A stretch of DNA of 39,747 bases from positions 1 to 39,747 of the forward strand of contig NZ_JAMXQV010000051.1 in assembly GCF_024703995.1 (NCBI RefSeq). Direction: 5' to 3'. Origin of the DNA: Amycolatopsis iheyensis. GTDB lineage: Bacteria > Actinomycetota > Actinomycetes > Mycobacteriales > Pseudonocardiaceae. Below the pieces are notes generated by a model, which made no database searches, had not been told where the DNA came from, and saw only the letters and a list, made by a program, of their open reading frames with translations. Shown here piece by piece: positions 1 to 8,879 of the stretch (position 1 is the first letter of the stretch; each line of letters starts with the position of its first letter). The position numbers and the translations under genes are program-made.

Positions 1-363
1 ATCTACTGGACCGGGTGGGACACCAACTGGAAGCTGTTCGTGGTGATCGCGTTCGGCTACCTGCTGCTGGCCGTGCACGAGACGGTCGCCAAGGGCCGCA
101 CGTCGCGGCTGGACTTCCGGCACGGGTGGTGGGTGCTGGTGTGGTTCGCCGGCCTCGCGGTGATCAGCTACCTCGGCGACTACCCCGAGCAGAGCGAGCA
201 CGCCGGCAACCTCGGGGTGCTCGACTTCGACCTCGGCGCCGTGGCCTCGCTCGTGCTGACCGTGCTGGTCATGGTGCTCGCCCTGCGCAACCCGCTGCCC
301 GCCGAACGCGTCCGCGCGATCCTTGCCGAACGCGTCGACGACGAGGCTCCCGACGTGCCGTGA
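1..363 (+). CDS. APC-family amino acid permease, C-terminal fragment
   Basis: The frame is open from base 1 and ends at TGA 361-363, so the start lies outside the window. The visible 120 residues hold the end of one hydrophobic segment (FVVIAFGYLLLAVHE), a basic loop, then two more membrane helices (around residues 40-55 and 78-96) and a short acidic cytoplasmic tail. The arrangement and the WTGWDTNWKLFVV stretch resemble the last helices of amino acid/polyamine/organocation (APC) permeases, which import amino acids across the cytoplasmic membrane. The family is my best reading; the substrate cannot be read from the fragment. The next gene starts 16 bases downstream and is probably co-transcribed. 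Confidence 0.7.
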   Translation: MYWTGWDTNWKLFVVIAFGYLLLAVHETVAKGRTSRLDFRHGWWVLVWFAGLAVISYLGDYPEQSEHAGNLGVLDFDLGAVASLVLTVLVMVLALRNPLPAERVRAILAERVDDEAPDVP

Positions 364-379
364 TCTCCCAGGAGGAACG

Positions 380-655
380 ATGCTTCCGGACAAGGACCGC
401 CGGGCACTCCGGGCGATCGAAGACGAACTGAGGTCGACCGATCCGCTCTTCGCCGAAACGCTTTCCGGTGCCCGGATGGCTCAGGCCGCACGCTGGAAGG
501 CGATCCTGATCCTCGCCGACGTCACCGCGGTCCTGCTGGTGGTGCTGGGAATCTTCGCTCAGCAGGGCTGGGCGGTCTTCTGGGGCATCATCGGCGGCGG
601 CACCCTGTTCTGGGTCCACGTCGCGCGGAAGAACGCGGCGCGCCGGTCGTCATGA
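380..655 (+). CDS. DUF3040 small membrane protein
   Basis: This 91-residue protein begins at ATG 380 behind a strong AGGAGG site (370-375); an upstream in-frame ATG at 323 has no such site and overlaps the permease. An acidic N-terminal helix (LPDKDRRALRAIEDEL, then DPLFAETL) precedes two hydrophobic segments (about residues 38-55 and 59-75) and a basic tail. That is the usual layout and length of the actinobacterial DUF3040 family, whose function is unknown. It probably shares a transcript with the permease. Its stop overlaps the convergent lipoprotein gene by six bases. Confidence 0.83.
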   Translation: MLPDKDRRALRAIEDELRSTDPLFAETLSGARMAQAARWKAILILADVTAVLLVVLGIFAQQGWAVFWGIIGGGTLFWVHVARKNAARRSS

Positions 656-1246
656 CCGGCACGCCAGCGGCGCGAAGACGTCGGCGGCGGGGCTGCGAGG
701 CCTGACCTTGGCCGACACGGTCGCCGTTCCGGCGTGCTCGAACGTGAACGTGATCGCCAGGTTCGTCCCGGCGACGTCGTGCCGGAGCCCGTGCAGTTCC
801 ACGTAATAGGGACTGTGCCGGAAGTCCCGTGTGCCGGTCGGCGCCGGAACGAGCCCGCCGGCGGTGATGGGGAGACGGTCGACCTGTTCCGCCGTTCCGT
901 CGCAGCCGCGGTCCCAGTGGATCGACGCCGAGCCGGCCAGTTCGCTCGAAACACCGGTCAGCGCATCGGGTTCCGTGCCACGGTTCACCAGAGTCAGCCT
1001 GACGACGGCGTCCTGCCCGGCCTGGTACTGATCTGTCGCCGGTGGCATGACGAAGACGTTGAGGAGCGAGATCGGGCCGAGCTCCACGTTGCTGCCCAAC
1101 GTCTGCAGCGGCTTGTTCACCGCGGGGTTCGGCGCACGGACCCGGCCCGTCTCGCCCTGGTCCGGGGCCGGCCGGTCACTCGGTGAACACCCGGCAGTCA
1201 CCAGAACAGCAGCCGCGACCGCGGCGAAGATCATCCTTCGGCACAT
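650..1246 (-). CDS. Secreted lipoprotein, PCu(A)C / LpqE-like
   Basis: The 198-residue protein starts at ATG 1246 behind GGGAG. The N-terminus MCRRMIFAAVAAAVLVTAGC is a lipoprotein signal with lipobox VTAG/C, so the mature protein should be anchored outside the membrane. The body is a single beta-sandwich-like domain with NVFVMPPA near residue 60, a mid-domain 'VVRLTLVNRGTEPDALTGV' stretch and a final SPYYVELHGLRHDV...FEHAGTATV. This pattern matches PCu(A)C copper chaperones and mycobacterial LpqE. The Met/His copper ligands of true PCu(A)C proteins are not clearly conserved, so copper binding is uncertain. The much longer frame reaching 1687 is an artefact of GC bias. Confidence 0.68.
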   Translation of the reverse strand: MCRRMIFAAVAAAVLVTAGCSPSDRPAPDQGETGRVRAPNPAVNKPLQTLGSNVELGPISLLNVFVMPPATDQYQAGQDAVVRLTLVNRGTEPDALTGVSSELAGSASIHWDRGCDGTAEQVDRLPITAGGLVPAPTGTRDFRHSPYYVELHGLRHDVAGTNLAITFTFEHAGTATVSAKVRPRSPAADVFAPLACRS

Positions 1247-1386
1247 TTCCGCTCCCTGACGCTTCGATCGGCATGTGCTCGACGAATACCCGCGACGGAC
1301 CCCCGCAGAGCCGCACGAAGCTTGCGATCCCGTCAGGTTCGGTGTCACCGCTACCACCACGGGTACCTTGGGGGCCAAGCCGAACT

Positions 1387-1677
1387 TCAGCGCCGCGGCG
1401 GGTACCGCGTCACCGGTACCGGCCGCGGCCGCGCGGGAGCACGACCGGGAACGCAGCCGGGCTGACGACGCCGCACCGGCCGTGGCCGCGGCGGCGCCGG
1501 GGACGGCCGGTTGGCCCAGGCGTCGAACACGGGCACGAGCGCGGCCGGCACCAGGACGACCACGCCGGCGACCGGCTGGGCCAAGGCGATGAGCAGCGCG
1601 GCAACACAGACCAGCGGCACTGCCGCCAGCAGGCACCACGGATCGATCCGGCCGAAGCGGGCACGCCGGCGGCTCAC
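1387..1677 (-). CDS. Small two-helix membrane protein, function unknown
   Basis: This 96-residue frame starts at GTG 1677, after a GGGTGG stretch. Residues 14-32 (WCLLAAVPLVCVAALLIAL) and 35-52 form two hydrophobic helices joined by a very short turn. They are followed by a Pro/Arg-rich cytoplasmic tail of about 40 residues. I recognise no family. The hydrophobic hairpin with a flanking RRRARFGR motif is typical of small actinobacterial membrane proteins and is unlikely in a chance frame. It is divergent from the marR-type gene, with about 100 bases between the starts. Confidence 0.55.
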   Translation of the reverse strand: MSRRRARFGRIDPWCLLAAVPLVCVAALLIALAQPVAGVVVLVPAALVPVFDAWANRPSPAPPRPRPVRRRQPGCVPGRAPARPRPVPVTRYPPRR

Positions 1678-1778
1678 CGCACACCACCCCGGCGCACCAG
1701 AGCGGCCCGAACTGTTGCCGTTGCCAACACTTGCCGTTCAGCTCCCCTCACCGCCGCGCGTGCGGCACAATGGAACCC

Positions 1779-2348
1779 ATGACCCGCACGGAACCAGGCG
1801 ACGATGTCGACACCCTCACCGACGCAGTGCTCACGGCATCCCGCCTGCTGGTCGGCATCTCGGTCAGCTCGATCAGCACGGCCGAGGACTCGTTGACGCT
1901 GCCGCAGTTCCGGCTGCTGGTCGTGCTGCACACCCGGGGCCCGCTCAAGCACGCCGACCTCGCCGACTTCCTGGGCGTCACCCCGTCCACGGCGAGCCGC
2001 ATGGTCGACCGGATGGTCACGGCCGGCTTCGTCGACCGGCAGAACAGCCCGGTGTCGCGGCGCGAGATCGTCCTCGAACTCACTCGTGAGGGCGCTCGGA
2101 TCGTCCGCAAGGTAACCGCGCGCCGGCGCAAAGAGATCGCCAAGATCGTCGCGAAGATGGCCGAAGGGCACCGGCAGCGGCTCGTCGACGCCCTCACCGC
2201 GTTCACCGAAGCCGGCGGCGAACCGCCCGTCGACGCGGCCCCGAAGCGATCTGGGGCTGACGCGGACACGTCCGCGAGGATCCCTGCGCTCACCGTCGCA
2301 CTCTCGCCGCCAGACACAGCGCTCCGGCAGGCCGCAGGGCGAGCATGA
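1779..2348 (+). CDS. MarR-family transcriptional regulator
   Basis: The protein is about 189 residues. Residues 30-120 carry the winged helix: LPQFRLLVVLHTRGPLKHA, then the recognition region LADFLGVTPSTASRMVDRMV, the turn GFVDRQNSPVSRR and a long helix. MarR proteins act as dimers that bind palindromes and usually release them on binding small phenolic or oxidative ligands. The C-terminus runs about 40 residues past the usual end in a low-complexity tail. ATG 1779 is preferred because a CACAAT hexamer (1766-1771) lies seven bases upstream, as expected for a leaderless transcript; ATG 1770 in the same frame is the alternative. Its 3' end overlaps the convergent SPW gene by 59 bases. The ligand is unknown. 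Confidence 0.83.
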   Translation: MTRTEPGDDVDTLTDAVLTASRLLVGISVSSISTAEDSLTLPQFRLLVVLHTRGPLKHADLADFLGVTPSTASRMVDRMVTAGFVDRQNSPVSRREIVLELTREGARIVRKVTARRRKEIAKIVAKMAEGHRQRLVDALTAFTEAGGEPPVDAAPKRSGADADTSARIPALTVALSPPDTALRQAAGRA

Positions 2349-2721
2349 CCAGACCAGTGACGAGGTCGCTGACTGTCGTCTCCGGAGCCGGCGTCCCGAC
2401 GTTGTACCCGAGGGCGAACGGCGCCATGACGAGCCACGCACCGATCAGCAGGCGCGCCACGTTGCCCGCCCGGCCCACGCTCACATCGATCAGCGAGAGC
2501 GCCCCGAGCACCACGAGGGCCGCACCGGCCAAGACATCGTTCCAGTAGCCGTTGAAGCCGTCGCCGGTGCGGGTTTGGTCGAGCACAAACGGCGACAGGG
2601 CCAGCCACGTCCCCGCGAGGAACGTCAACGCGTTCACCGTGGCGAACACGAGGCTGCCCTGCAACGCCTGCCCCGGACGCCGGTCGCGCAGCGCGCGCCG
2701 CTCGTCGGTGCCAGTACTCAT
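2290..2721 (-). CDS. SPW-repeat integral membrane protein
   Basis: The 143-residue protein starts at ATG 2721 behind GGGAGGGTGAG. Four predicted membrane helices form two tandem copies of the same unit: FLAGTWLALSPFVL and later LLIGAWLVMAPFALGY, each followed by a short loop and a second helix (AGAALVVLGALSLI; LVTGLVMLALRP). This internal duplication with the (S/A)P(W/F) signature defines the SPW family, common in actinobacteria and of unknown function. The last 20 codons overlap the end of the marR-type gene on the other strand. Confidence 0.83.
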   Translation of the reverse strand: MSTGTDERRALRDRRPGQALQGSLVFATVNALTFLAGTWLALSPFVLDQTRTGDGFNGYWNDVLAGAALVVLGALSLIDVSVGRAGNVARLLIGAWLVMAPFALGYNVGTPAPETTVSDLVTGLVMLALRPAGALCLAARVRR

Positions 2722-2910
2722 CGCTCACTCACCCTCCCGCCGGTCGGTGCTTCCCCCACTCTGACTCACAACCGCCCTCAGGCACCTGACGATCACCTTG
2801 CGATCCGACACGAGCACGATATTTCGACAAGGTAACAGTTGCTCTGCCCAATGCTTGTGCTCGTGAGACGGGGGTAGCCGAAGCCCGACCATCGAACCGG
2901 GCGGTGAACC

Positions 2911-3336
2911 ATGACGAACGAGACACTGCGTCAGCACCCCGACGAGACCGCGCTGACCACGTACCTGTGCGCGATCGCCGCCGAACTCGGACTGTCACCG
3001 GATGACACCGACTGTGAAGCGACCGATGTGACCTGCGGTTATGTCGAGTTCGCCGGCCAGTCACCCGACCACCCGTCGCGAGACATGGCACTTACCTGGG
3101 ATCCGGCGAACGGCTGGCAGATCGCCACCACGGACGGCACTTCCAGCTCGCTGTGCGTGATCGCCACGCTCTCGCACGATGCCCGGCCGACACCGCACGC
3201 CGTCGCGGTGTTCGTGACCGACACGGTGGCCGCCCTCAGCGACCACGTCGTCCGCCGGACGGGCGCGACCGACCGCCTTACCGACCTGCTCGATCGCCAC
3301 ACTGGCCGGTCCACGAGAAACACACGAAGGAGGTAG
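2911..3336 (+). CDS. DUF6292 family protein
   Basis: The protein is 141 residues and soluble, with no signal peptide. An acidic N-terminal helix (LTTYLCAIAAELGLSPDD) is followed by beta-rich sequence with MALTWDPANGWQIATTD near residue 60. The tail is basic and ends in Arg residues. The 'WDPxNGWxIA' signature and length fit DUF6292, which I know mainly from Pseudonocardiales; no function is established. The downstream transporter starts three bases after this stop, with its AGGAGG site overlapping the stop codon. The two are therefore very likely co-transcribed. Confidence 0.72.
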   Translation: MTNETLRQHPDETALTTYLCAIAAELGLSPDDTDCEATDVTCGYVEFAGQSPDHPSRDMALTWDPANGWQIATTDGTSSSLCVIATLSHDARPTPHAVAVFVTDTVAALSDHVVRRTGATDRLTDLLDRHTGRSTRNTRRR

Positions 3337-3339
3337 GAC

Positions 3340-4098
3340 ATGACCCACGAGCCACGACCCACCACGAGGACCGCCGTCGGCGGAGACGGAGCGGAATACT
3401 CGTTCTGGCGAGAACACACCCACATCAACCTCAGCCCGGTCGCCGCACCCTCGATCCTCGGGCTGTTCGGGTTCGCCGTGTCCACCTTCATGGTCGCGGC
3501 CAACCTGGCGGGCTGGTACGGCGACGACACGACCACACCGCTGGTCCTGGCCCCCTTCGCGTTCACCTTCGGGGGCGTCGCGCAGTTCCTCGCCGCGATG
3601 TGGTCCTACCGCGCTCGCGACGCGCTCGCCACCGGCATCCACGGAGCCTGGGGCGCCTTCTGGCTCGCCTACGGCATCTACCAGCTCTTCGTCGGGCTGG
3701 GCGGCCTGCCCGGCACCTCGGCGAGCCCGGTCGCGGCAACCGCGTTCGGCTTCTGGTTCATCGGGCTGGCCGCGGTCACCTGGACCGGTACCTTCGCCGC
3801 GTTCGCCGAGAACGGCGCCGTCGGGCTGGTCCTGCTCACGCTGGCCACCGGCTCGACGCTGCTGGCTATCTCCCTGATCGCCGGCGTCGCCATCCTCGAG
3901 ACGATCGCCGCGTACTTCCTGCTCGCCTCGGCCGCCCTGGCGTGGTACACCGCGAGCGCGATGGTGCTCGAAGCCGCCTACCGGCGCGTCGTGCTGCCGA
4001 TGGGCAAGCTGGGACCCGCGCCGAACGCGCCCGGCCGGGCCACGTCTCGCGCGATCCAGTTCGAGCTCGGCGAGCCCGGCATCAAGGTGGGTCAGTAG
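3340..4098 (+). CDS. GPR1/FUN34/YaaH-family acetate/monocarboxylate transporter
   Basis: The 252-residue protein starts at ATG 3340 behind AGGAGG (3329-3334). Residues 30-36 hold the family signature variant NLSPVAAP, and six membrane helices follow to about residue 215. FGGVAQFLAAMW, GAWGAFWLAYG and FWFIGLAAVTWTGT are typical of the SatP/YaaH fold, a hexameric acetate or succinate channel/transporter. It probably handles acetate or other short carboxylates. Its last 17 bases overlap the convergent PBP gene. Confidence in the family is high; the substrate is inferred. Confidence 0.9.
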   Translation: MTHEPRPTTRTAVGGDGAEYSFWREHTHINLSPVAAPSILGLFGFAVSTFMVAANLAGWYGDDTTTPLVLAPFAFTFGGVAQFLAAMWSYRARDALATGIHGAWGAFWLAYGIYQLFVGLGGLPGTSASPVAATAFGFWFIGLAAVTWTGTFAAFAENGAVGLVLLTLATGSTLLAISLIAGVAILETIAAYFLLASAALAWYTASAMVLEAAYRRVVLPMGKLGPAPNAPGRATSRAIQFELGEPGIKVGQ

Positions 4099-6186
4099 CC
4101 CGAGCCGTGAGATAACGCGGATCCGGCGCCGGCAGCTCCTGCTCCGGGACCCCGGCCAGCAGGAGCTGCATGGCGTCGAAGTAGGGCGGTGCGGCAACCG
4201 TGCCACCGAACGCGCCGTGCGCGCAGCTGCCCAGGTGGACCGGCGGGCCCGGGCAGAGGGTGCTCTGGTCCGGACCGTCCGCGAAAACCATGGACGACAC
4301 GGCATAGTCGTTGACCCCGCCGACGAAAGCGACTGACCGGTTGTGCTGTGTGGTACCGGTCTTGCCGAAGTCCGGCCGGTTCCAGCCCGCGGCTCGCGCG
4401 GCTGCTGCCGACGTGCCCGAGCGAGTGTCCTGGCTCAGCCCGGACAGCAGCGTGTCGGCGATTCCCACCGAGATCGCCCGCGCGCAGGGTTGCCGACGCA
4501 CTGGAACGGCCCGGCCGTGGCGATCGGTCACCGAGAGGATCGGGTTCGGCGGGCACCACACGCCCCCGCTCATCAGCGTGGCGGAAACGTTCGCCATCTC
4601 CAGCGGGCTGTTGCCCAAGGTGAAGGACAACAGGCCCTGGAAGTATTCGGACTGCGGCTGGTTCCGTTGTGGGTCGGGCGATTTCGGAGCCGGAGCCTCA
4701 CCCACGTCGTTGCTGGCCAAGGTCTTGCGCAAGCCGAGCCGTTTTGCCATGTCGATGACGGCGGGAACACCGACTTCCGACTCCAGCCCGACGAACGCGA
4801 CGTTCGGCGAGGTCGCGAGTCCCCGGGCCAGCGTGATCGGATCCGGGTAGTCCCCCGAATTGTGGACGCGGTAGCAGGCACCGCCCCGCGTTGCGCCGGG
4901 CGGCGCGAAACAGCGGCTGTCCGGATTGGACAACGGCGTCTCGAGACCGGCTTGACCGCCTTCGAGCGCCGCCGCCGCGGTGAAGATCTTGAACGCCGAC
5001 CCGGCGCCGAACTTGTCGCTGACGTCGGCGACGATGTTCGTCGCCCGCTCGCCGCGGCCGGCATCCGCCCCGAAGGAACGATTGGCGACCATCGCGAGCA
5101 CCTCGTGGCTCTGCTCCCCCGGCCGGATGACGGCGAAGGTGTTGGCCACCCCGGGTTGCGCGGCGGGCACGTTGTCCTCGACCGCTTCCCGGGTCACGCG
5201 GGCGACCCGGGAGTCCATAGTGGTCTTGATCGTGTAGCCGCCGGTGGCGAGCTGGTCCGCGGTGAATCCGGCTTCTTGCAGGTAGCTCAAGGCGTAGTCG
5301 CAGAAGAATCCGGCGTCCGGCGCGGCACCCATGCACGTCCCCGGCGGCGTCACCGGTCCGTGCGGGAGCACGCCGAGCGGAGTGGCCTTCGCGGGCCCGG
5401 CCGCGGCCGGGGGCAACGAGCCCGCCGCCACCATGTCGTCGATGACGAGGTTACGCCGGGCGAGCGCGGCATCCGGGTGGGAATACGGGTTGTACGCGCT
5501 GGGGTTGTTGACCATTCCGGCCAGCAACGCGGCCTGCGGAACGGTCAGCTCGGCCGCTGTCCTGCCGAAGTAGCCCTTGGCGGCCGCGCCGACGCCGTAG
5601 ACCTGGCCACTGAACTGAACGACGTTGAGGTAGCCGGCCAGGATCTGGTCCTTGGACAGCCGCTGTGTCAGCTGCACGGCCATCTTGGCTTCGCGCAGTT
5701 TGCGCGCGATCGTGTCCCGCCGATCTTCCTGCTGCGCGGCCGGATCGCGCCGGTGCACCACGTGGATGAGGTAGTTCTTGACGTACTGCTGCGTGATGGT
5801 GGAGGCGCCTTGGCGCGGTCCGCCGGTGGCGTTGTTGATCACCGCTCGCAGGATGGCGCGGGGGTCCACCGCGCCTCGTCGTAGAAGCCGCGGTCCTCGA
5901 CCGCGATGATGGCGGCCTTCAGGGTCGTGGCGATCTGCCGCGCGGTCACGGGAAGCCGGTACTGCTCGTACAGCGTCGCAATCGGCTTTCCGTCGCGGTC
6001 GGTCACCGTGGTCGCCAATGGCGGAGCGACCGAAGCCAGGTCCGCGGTCACGGCGTCGACCGAGTCACTGACCTGGTTGGACACCAGACCCGCGCCGAGC
6101 GCGGCCGGCGCGGCGATGCCCGCCACGAGAACCCCGGCGAGCACGCACAGTGTGAGGAACCGGCTGAACCTGCCAGGACGCATCAT
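4082..6186 (-). pseudogene. Class A penicillin-binding protein (GT51 + transpeptidase), frameshifted
   Basis: Two frames together make one bifunctional peptidoglycan synthase of about 700 residues. The upstream part (from ATG 6186) has a membrane anchor (FLTLCVLAGVLVAGIAAPAAL) and the first glycosyltransferase motif AIIAVEDRGFYDE. The downstream frame (from 5869) continues with VDPRAILRAVINN, GASTITQQYVKNY and RKLREAKMAVQL. The transpeptidase has the SxxK serine (GSAFKIF), the SxN triad (SPN in ATSPNVAF) and KTGTTQHN. The frames differ by one base near 5,870-5,876; one extra G would restore DEGAVDPRAI. As written, the long downstream piece lacks the anchor and the first catalytic Glu motif. 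It may be a true pseudogene or an assembly error. It is preceded five bases upstream by the small helical protein gene. Confidence 0.85.
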
Positions 6187-6191
6187 CCGCT

Positions 6192-6638
6192 TCAGGCCGA
6201 GCGGCTCGCCCGGGACCAGATCGACGAGGTCGACGCCAGCTGCTCCGCCTCGGCCGCCGCGCGGTTGTGTCTGGCAGCGGCGTCCGGATCGCCGTCGTCC
6301 AGTGCGGACACGGCGGCTGCCCGCGCATGGCAGGCCTCCGCGCGGCGGGCCGCGGCGTGCGCGCGATCGATCGCGTCGACCCACTCCGGCGAGTGGCGCC
6401 CGTGACGGCCGGCCTCGGCTCGCGCTTCGGCGGCCAGCGCCAGCTCGTCGTACGCCATGGCGTGCAGCTCGGCGATGCGCGCCCAGGACTGGTGATCACC
6501 CTCCGGCGAGACGGTGGACGAGCGGATTCGCTCGGCGTGCTGGCGCAGCCGCAAGACGTCAGGGTTTCCGTCCGGGATCACCGGTACCGGCAGTTCGGCC
6601 ACGCGCTCGGATCGACCGCGGACAGCACTGATCGTCAC
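6192..6638 (-). CDS. Helical protein of unknown function upstream of the PBP
   Basis: This 148-residue frame starts at GTG 6638, with GAAGG about ten bases upstream; an in-frame TTG at 6671 is less likely. After a short N-terminal strand (VAELPVPVI) the rest is almost entirely Ala/Glu/Arg-rich helix (residues 35-140), which could form a coiled coil or helical bundle. There is no signal peptide or membrane segment. I do not recognise the family. It ends five bases before the PBP start on the same strand, so the two probably form one transcript and the protein may act with that cell-wall enzyme. Confidence 0.6.
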   Translation of the reverse strand: MTISAVRGRSERVAELPVPVIPDGNPDVLRLRQHAERIRSSTVSPEGDHQSWARIAELHAMAYDELALAAEARAEAGRHGRHSPEWVDAIDRAHAAARRAEACHARAAAVSALDDGDPDAAARHNRAAAEAEQLASTSSIWSRASRSA

Positions 6639-6783
6639 TGTGTCATCACCTTCTCGTCTGATGTCGCACAACTCCCCTCGACCACCCTGACACAGCCGGG
6701 CCGCCGGCCAACTGACGAACGCCTTACGATTGACGCACCGCCCTCAACAGTTCGCTCAACCAACATTTGCATTCCGCGGTTGC

Positions 6784-6789
6784 TATCGT
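6784..6789 (+). promoter_or_regulatory. -10 element of a leaderless response-regulator transcript
   Basis: TATCGT fits the actinobacterial TANNNT -10 consensus and lies six bases before ATG 6796. Transcription would therefore start at or next to the start codon. No ribosome-binding site is visible in this gap, which agrees with leaderless translation. No clear -35 is seen. Confidence 0.4.
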
Positions 6790-6795
6790 CGAAGC

Positions 6796-7476
6796 ATGTC
6801 GACGCGCCTGCTGCTGGTCGAAGACGACGCACTGATCGGCGAAGCCCTCGAACTCGCGCTCGCGGACGAAGGCTTCTCCGTGGTGCGCGCCGAGACCGGC
6901 GAAGATGCCCTCGACCTGCTCGGGAACACGACCGTGGACGTGGCTCTGCTGGACCTGATGCTGCCGGGCATCGACGGCCTGACCGTGTGCCGGAGGCTGC
7001 GGGACCGCGGCGACCTGCCGATCATCGTCATCACGGCACGCACGGGCACCCGGGACGTCATCGCCGGTCTCGAAGCGGGAGCGGACGACTACGTCACGAA
7101 GCCACTCGTCGCCGGCGAGCTCGCGGCGCGCATCCGCGCTCTGCTGCGGCGGACCGCGCCGGCACGGCCCACCCGGTTCACGATCGGTGGCTTGGAGATC
7201 CGGCCGGACGAAGAGTCCGTCCAGCGCGACGGGAAAGCCATCCACCTCACCCGGACCGAGTTCCGGCTGCTGTCCGAGCTCGCCGCCGCCGACGGTAAGG
7301 TGGTGACCCGGGAGCAGCTGCTGCAGCGGGTCTGGGGACATGACTACTTCGGCGACACGCGCTTGCTGGACGTGCACGTCCGCCGGCTGCGCCGCAAGAT
7401 CGAGCCTGACCCGGACGAACCCAGTGTGGTGCTGACCGTGCGTGCCAGCGGGTACCGCGTCACCCCGGAACCATGA
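6796..7476 (+). CDS. OmpR/PhoB-type two-component response regulator
   Basis: The 226-residue protein has a receiver domain (residues 1-115) with the acidic pair E9/D10, phosphoacceptor D53 in VALLDLMLPGIDG, Thr in VITARTGT and the Lys of DDYVTKP. A C-terminal winged helix (residues 130-225) carries LTRTEFRLLSELA, VVTREQLLQRVWG, RLLDVHVRRLRRKI and VRASGYRV. All key residues are present. It resembles the cell-envelope-stress regulators next to SigE in Streptomyces (CseB type), but no sigma gene is adjacent. The kinase gene overlaps its stop by four bases (ATGA), so the pair are cognate. Confidence 0.94.
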   Translation: MSTRLLLVEDDALIGEALELALADEGFSVVRAETGEDALDLLGNTTVDVALLDLMLPGIDGLTVCRRLRDRGDLPIIVITARTGTRDVIAGLEAGADDYVTKPLVAGELAARIRALLRRTAPARPTRFTIGGLEIRPDEESVQRDGKAIHLTRTEFRLLSELAAADGKVVTREQLLQRVWGHDYFGDTRLLDVHVRRLRRKIEPDPDEPSVVLTVRASGYRVTPEP

Positions 7477-8879
7477 CGGCCACGGCGCACCGGAGAACGC
7501 GCGCCGGTCTGCGGCGGTTGTCGTTGCGCTGGCGGGTGTCGATCGCGTTCGGGCTCGGGCTCGCCCTGGTCATGAGCGTGCTGGGGGTCGCGACGTGGCA
7601 TCTCACAACCGGCTACATGCTCAACCAGCGGGAACAGAGCGCCACCCGTCAGGCGGAGGTCAACGTCCGGCTGATCACCGCCTCGCTGCAGCGGCACTCG
7701 ACCGGCCTCGGCGACCTGCTGACTGGGCTCGCCACCGGCCCCGACTCCACGATTCTCGTCTCCCGTCCCACCGGCTGGCTCAGCAGCGGTCGCCCGGTCG
7801 AGCCCGCGGCCCTGCCCAGCGGCTTGCTGGAGGCGGCCCGGAACGGAGTCACCGCGCGCCAGCGATTCACCGCGCACGGCCTACCGGTCCTGGGCGTCGC
7901 CATGCCGATCGGCGTCGAGGGCAGCCTCTACGTCGAGCTCTACCCGCTCGTCGAACTGGACCGGACCTTCCGCTTCCTCAGCACCCTCCTCGTCGCCGGG
8001 ACCGTGCTGTCCGCCTTTTTCGGGGCCGCGCTCGGTGCCTGGACCAGCCGACGCGCCCTCCGTCCGCTGACCGCCCTCACGGCCGCGGCTTCCCGGGTCG
8101 CACGCGGTGATCTCAGCGCGCGACTGCCTGAGCAGACCGACCCGGACCTGGCGCCCTTGGCCGGCAGCTTCAACACGACCGCCGCCGCGCTCGAAAACCG
8201 GGTCCGGCGGGACGCCCGGTTCACCGCGGACGTCAGCCACGAGCTGCGATCGCCGCTCACGACGATGGTCAACGTCGGCGAGGTGCTCGAACGGCGTCGT
8301 GACGCGATGCCCGCCGCCGCGCAGCAAGCCCTGCGGCTGCTGCTGTCCGAGCTGCACCGGTTCCGGCGCATGGTGGTCGACCTGCTGGAGATCTCGGTCG
8401 CCGAGCATGACGACGTCACCGAAAGCACCGAACTGGTCGACCTCGGTGACCTCGCCCGCAATGTGGTCGCCAGCCGCCCGGACAGCGCGGTGCCGGTGCA
8501 GATGTCGCTGGGCGACAACCCTGAACCACCACTTGTCCGGGTGGACCGCCGCCGGCTCGACCGCGTGGTCGCGAACCTGCTCGACAACGCCGATCGCTAC
8601 GGCGGCGGACCAGTTGCCATCACGATCAGCCGCGCGGACGGACGCGCGCGGCTGGAGGTCGACGACGCCGGCCCTGGTGTCCCGCCGGCGTTGCGCGAAC
8701 GGATCTTCGAGCGCTTCGCCCGTGGGCTGCACAGCGGACGCCGCAGTCACGACGCGGGCAGCGGTCTCGGCCTGGCCATCGTCGCCGACCACGTCCACCG
8801 CCACGGCGGCGACGTCCACGTCGAAGACCGCCCGGGTGGTGGAGCGCGATTCGTCGTCGAACTGCCGGAGGTCACATGA
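7473..8879 (+). CDS. Membrane sensor histidine kinase
   Basis: The 468-residue kinase has a first membrane helix at about 22-42 and an extracytoplasmic sensor of about 125 residues. A second helix lies near 169-190, then HAMP with RRALRPLTALTAAASRVARG. The dimerisation box FTADVSHELRSPLTTM has phospho-acceptor His256. The ATPase domain has an N box (VVANLLDNADRYGGG), G1 (VDDAGPGVP), F box (IFERFARG) and G2 (GSGLGLAIV). It is an intact class I kinase that should phosphorylate the regulator encoded just upstream. The external domain matches no sensor family I can name, so the stimulus is unknown. Confidence 0.94.
   Translation: MTATAHRRTRAGLRRLSLRWRVSIAFGLGLALVMSVLGVATWHLTTGYMLNQREQSATRQAEVNVRLITASLQRHSTGLGDLLTGLATGPDSTILVSRPTGWLSSGRPVEPAALPSGLLEAARNGVTARQRFTAHGLPVLGVAMPIGVEGSLYVELYPLVELDRTFRFLSTLLVAGTVLSAFFGAALGAWTSRRALRPLTALTAAASRVARGDLSARLPEQTDPDLAPLAGSFNTTAAALENRVRRDARFTADVSHELRSPLTTMVNVGEVLERRRDAMPAAAQQALRLLLSELHRFRRMVVDLLEISVAEHDDVTESTELVDLGDLARNVVASRPDSAVPVQMSLGDNPEPPLVRVDRRRLDRVVANLLDNADRYGGGPVAITISRADGRARLEVDDAGPGVPPALRERIFERFARGLHSGRRSHDAGSGLGLAIVADHVHRHGGDVHVEDRPGGGARFVVELPEVT

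Noticed and set aside
1715..1738. Two TTGCCGTT copies (16-base period) between the marR-type gene and its divergent neighbour as an operator
   Set aside because: A direct, not inverted, repeat of low complexity; MarR operators are usually palindromic.
4343..5884. A 513-codon frame on the plus strand opposite the PBP
   Set aside because: Arg/Pro/Gly-rich shadow of the penicillin-binding protein, which has all active-site motifs on the minus strand.
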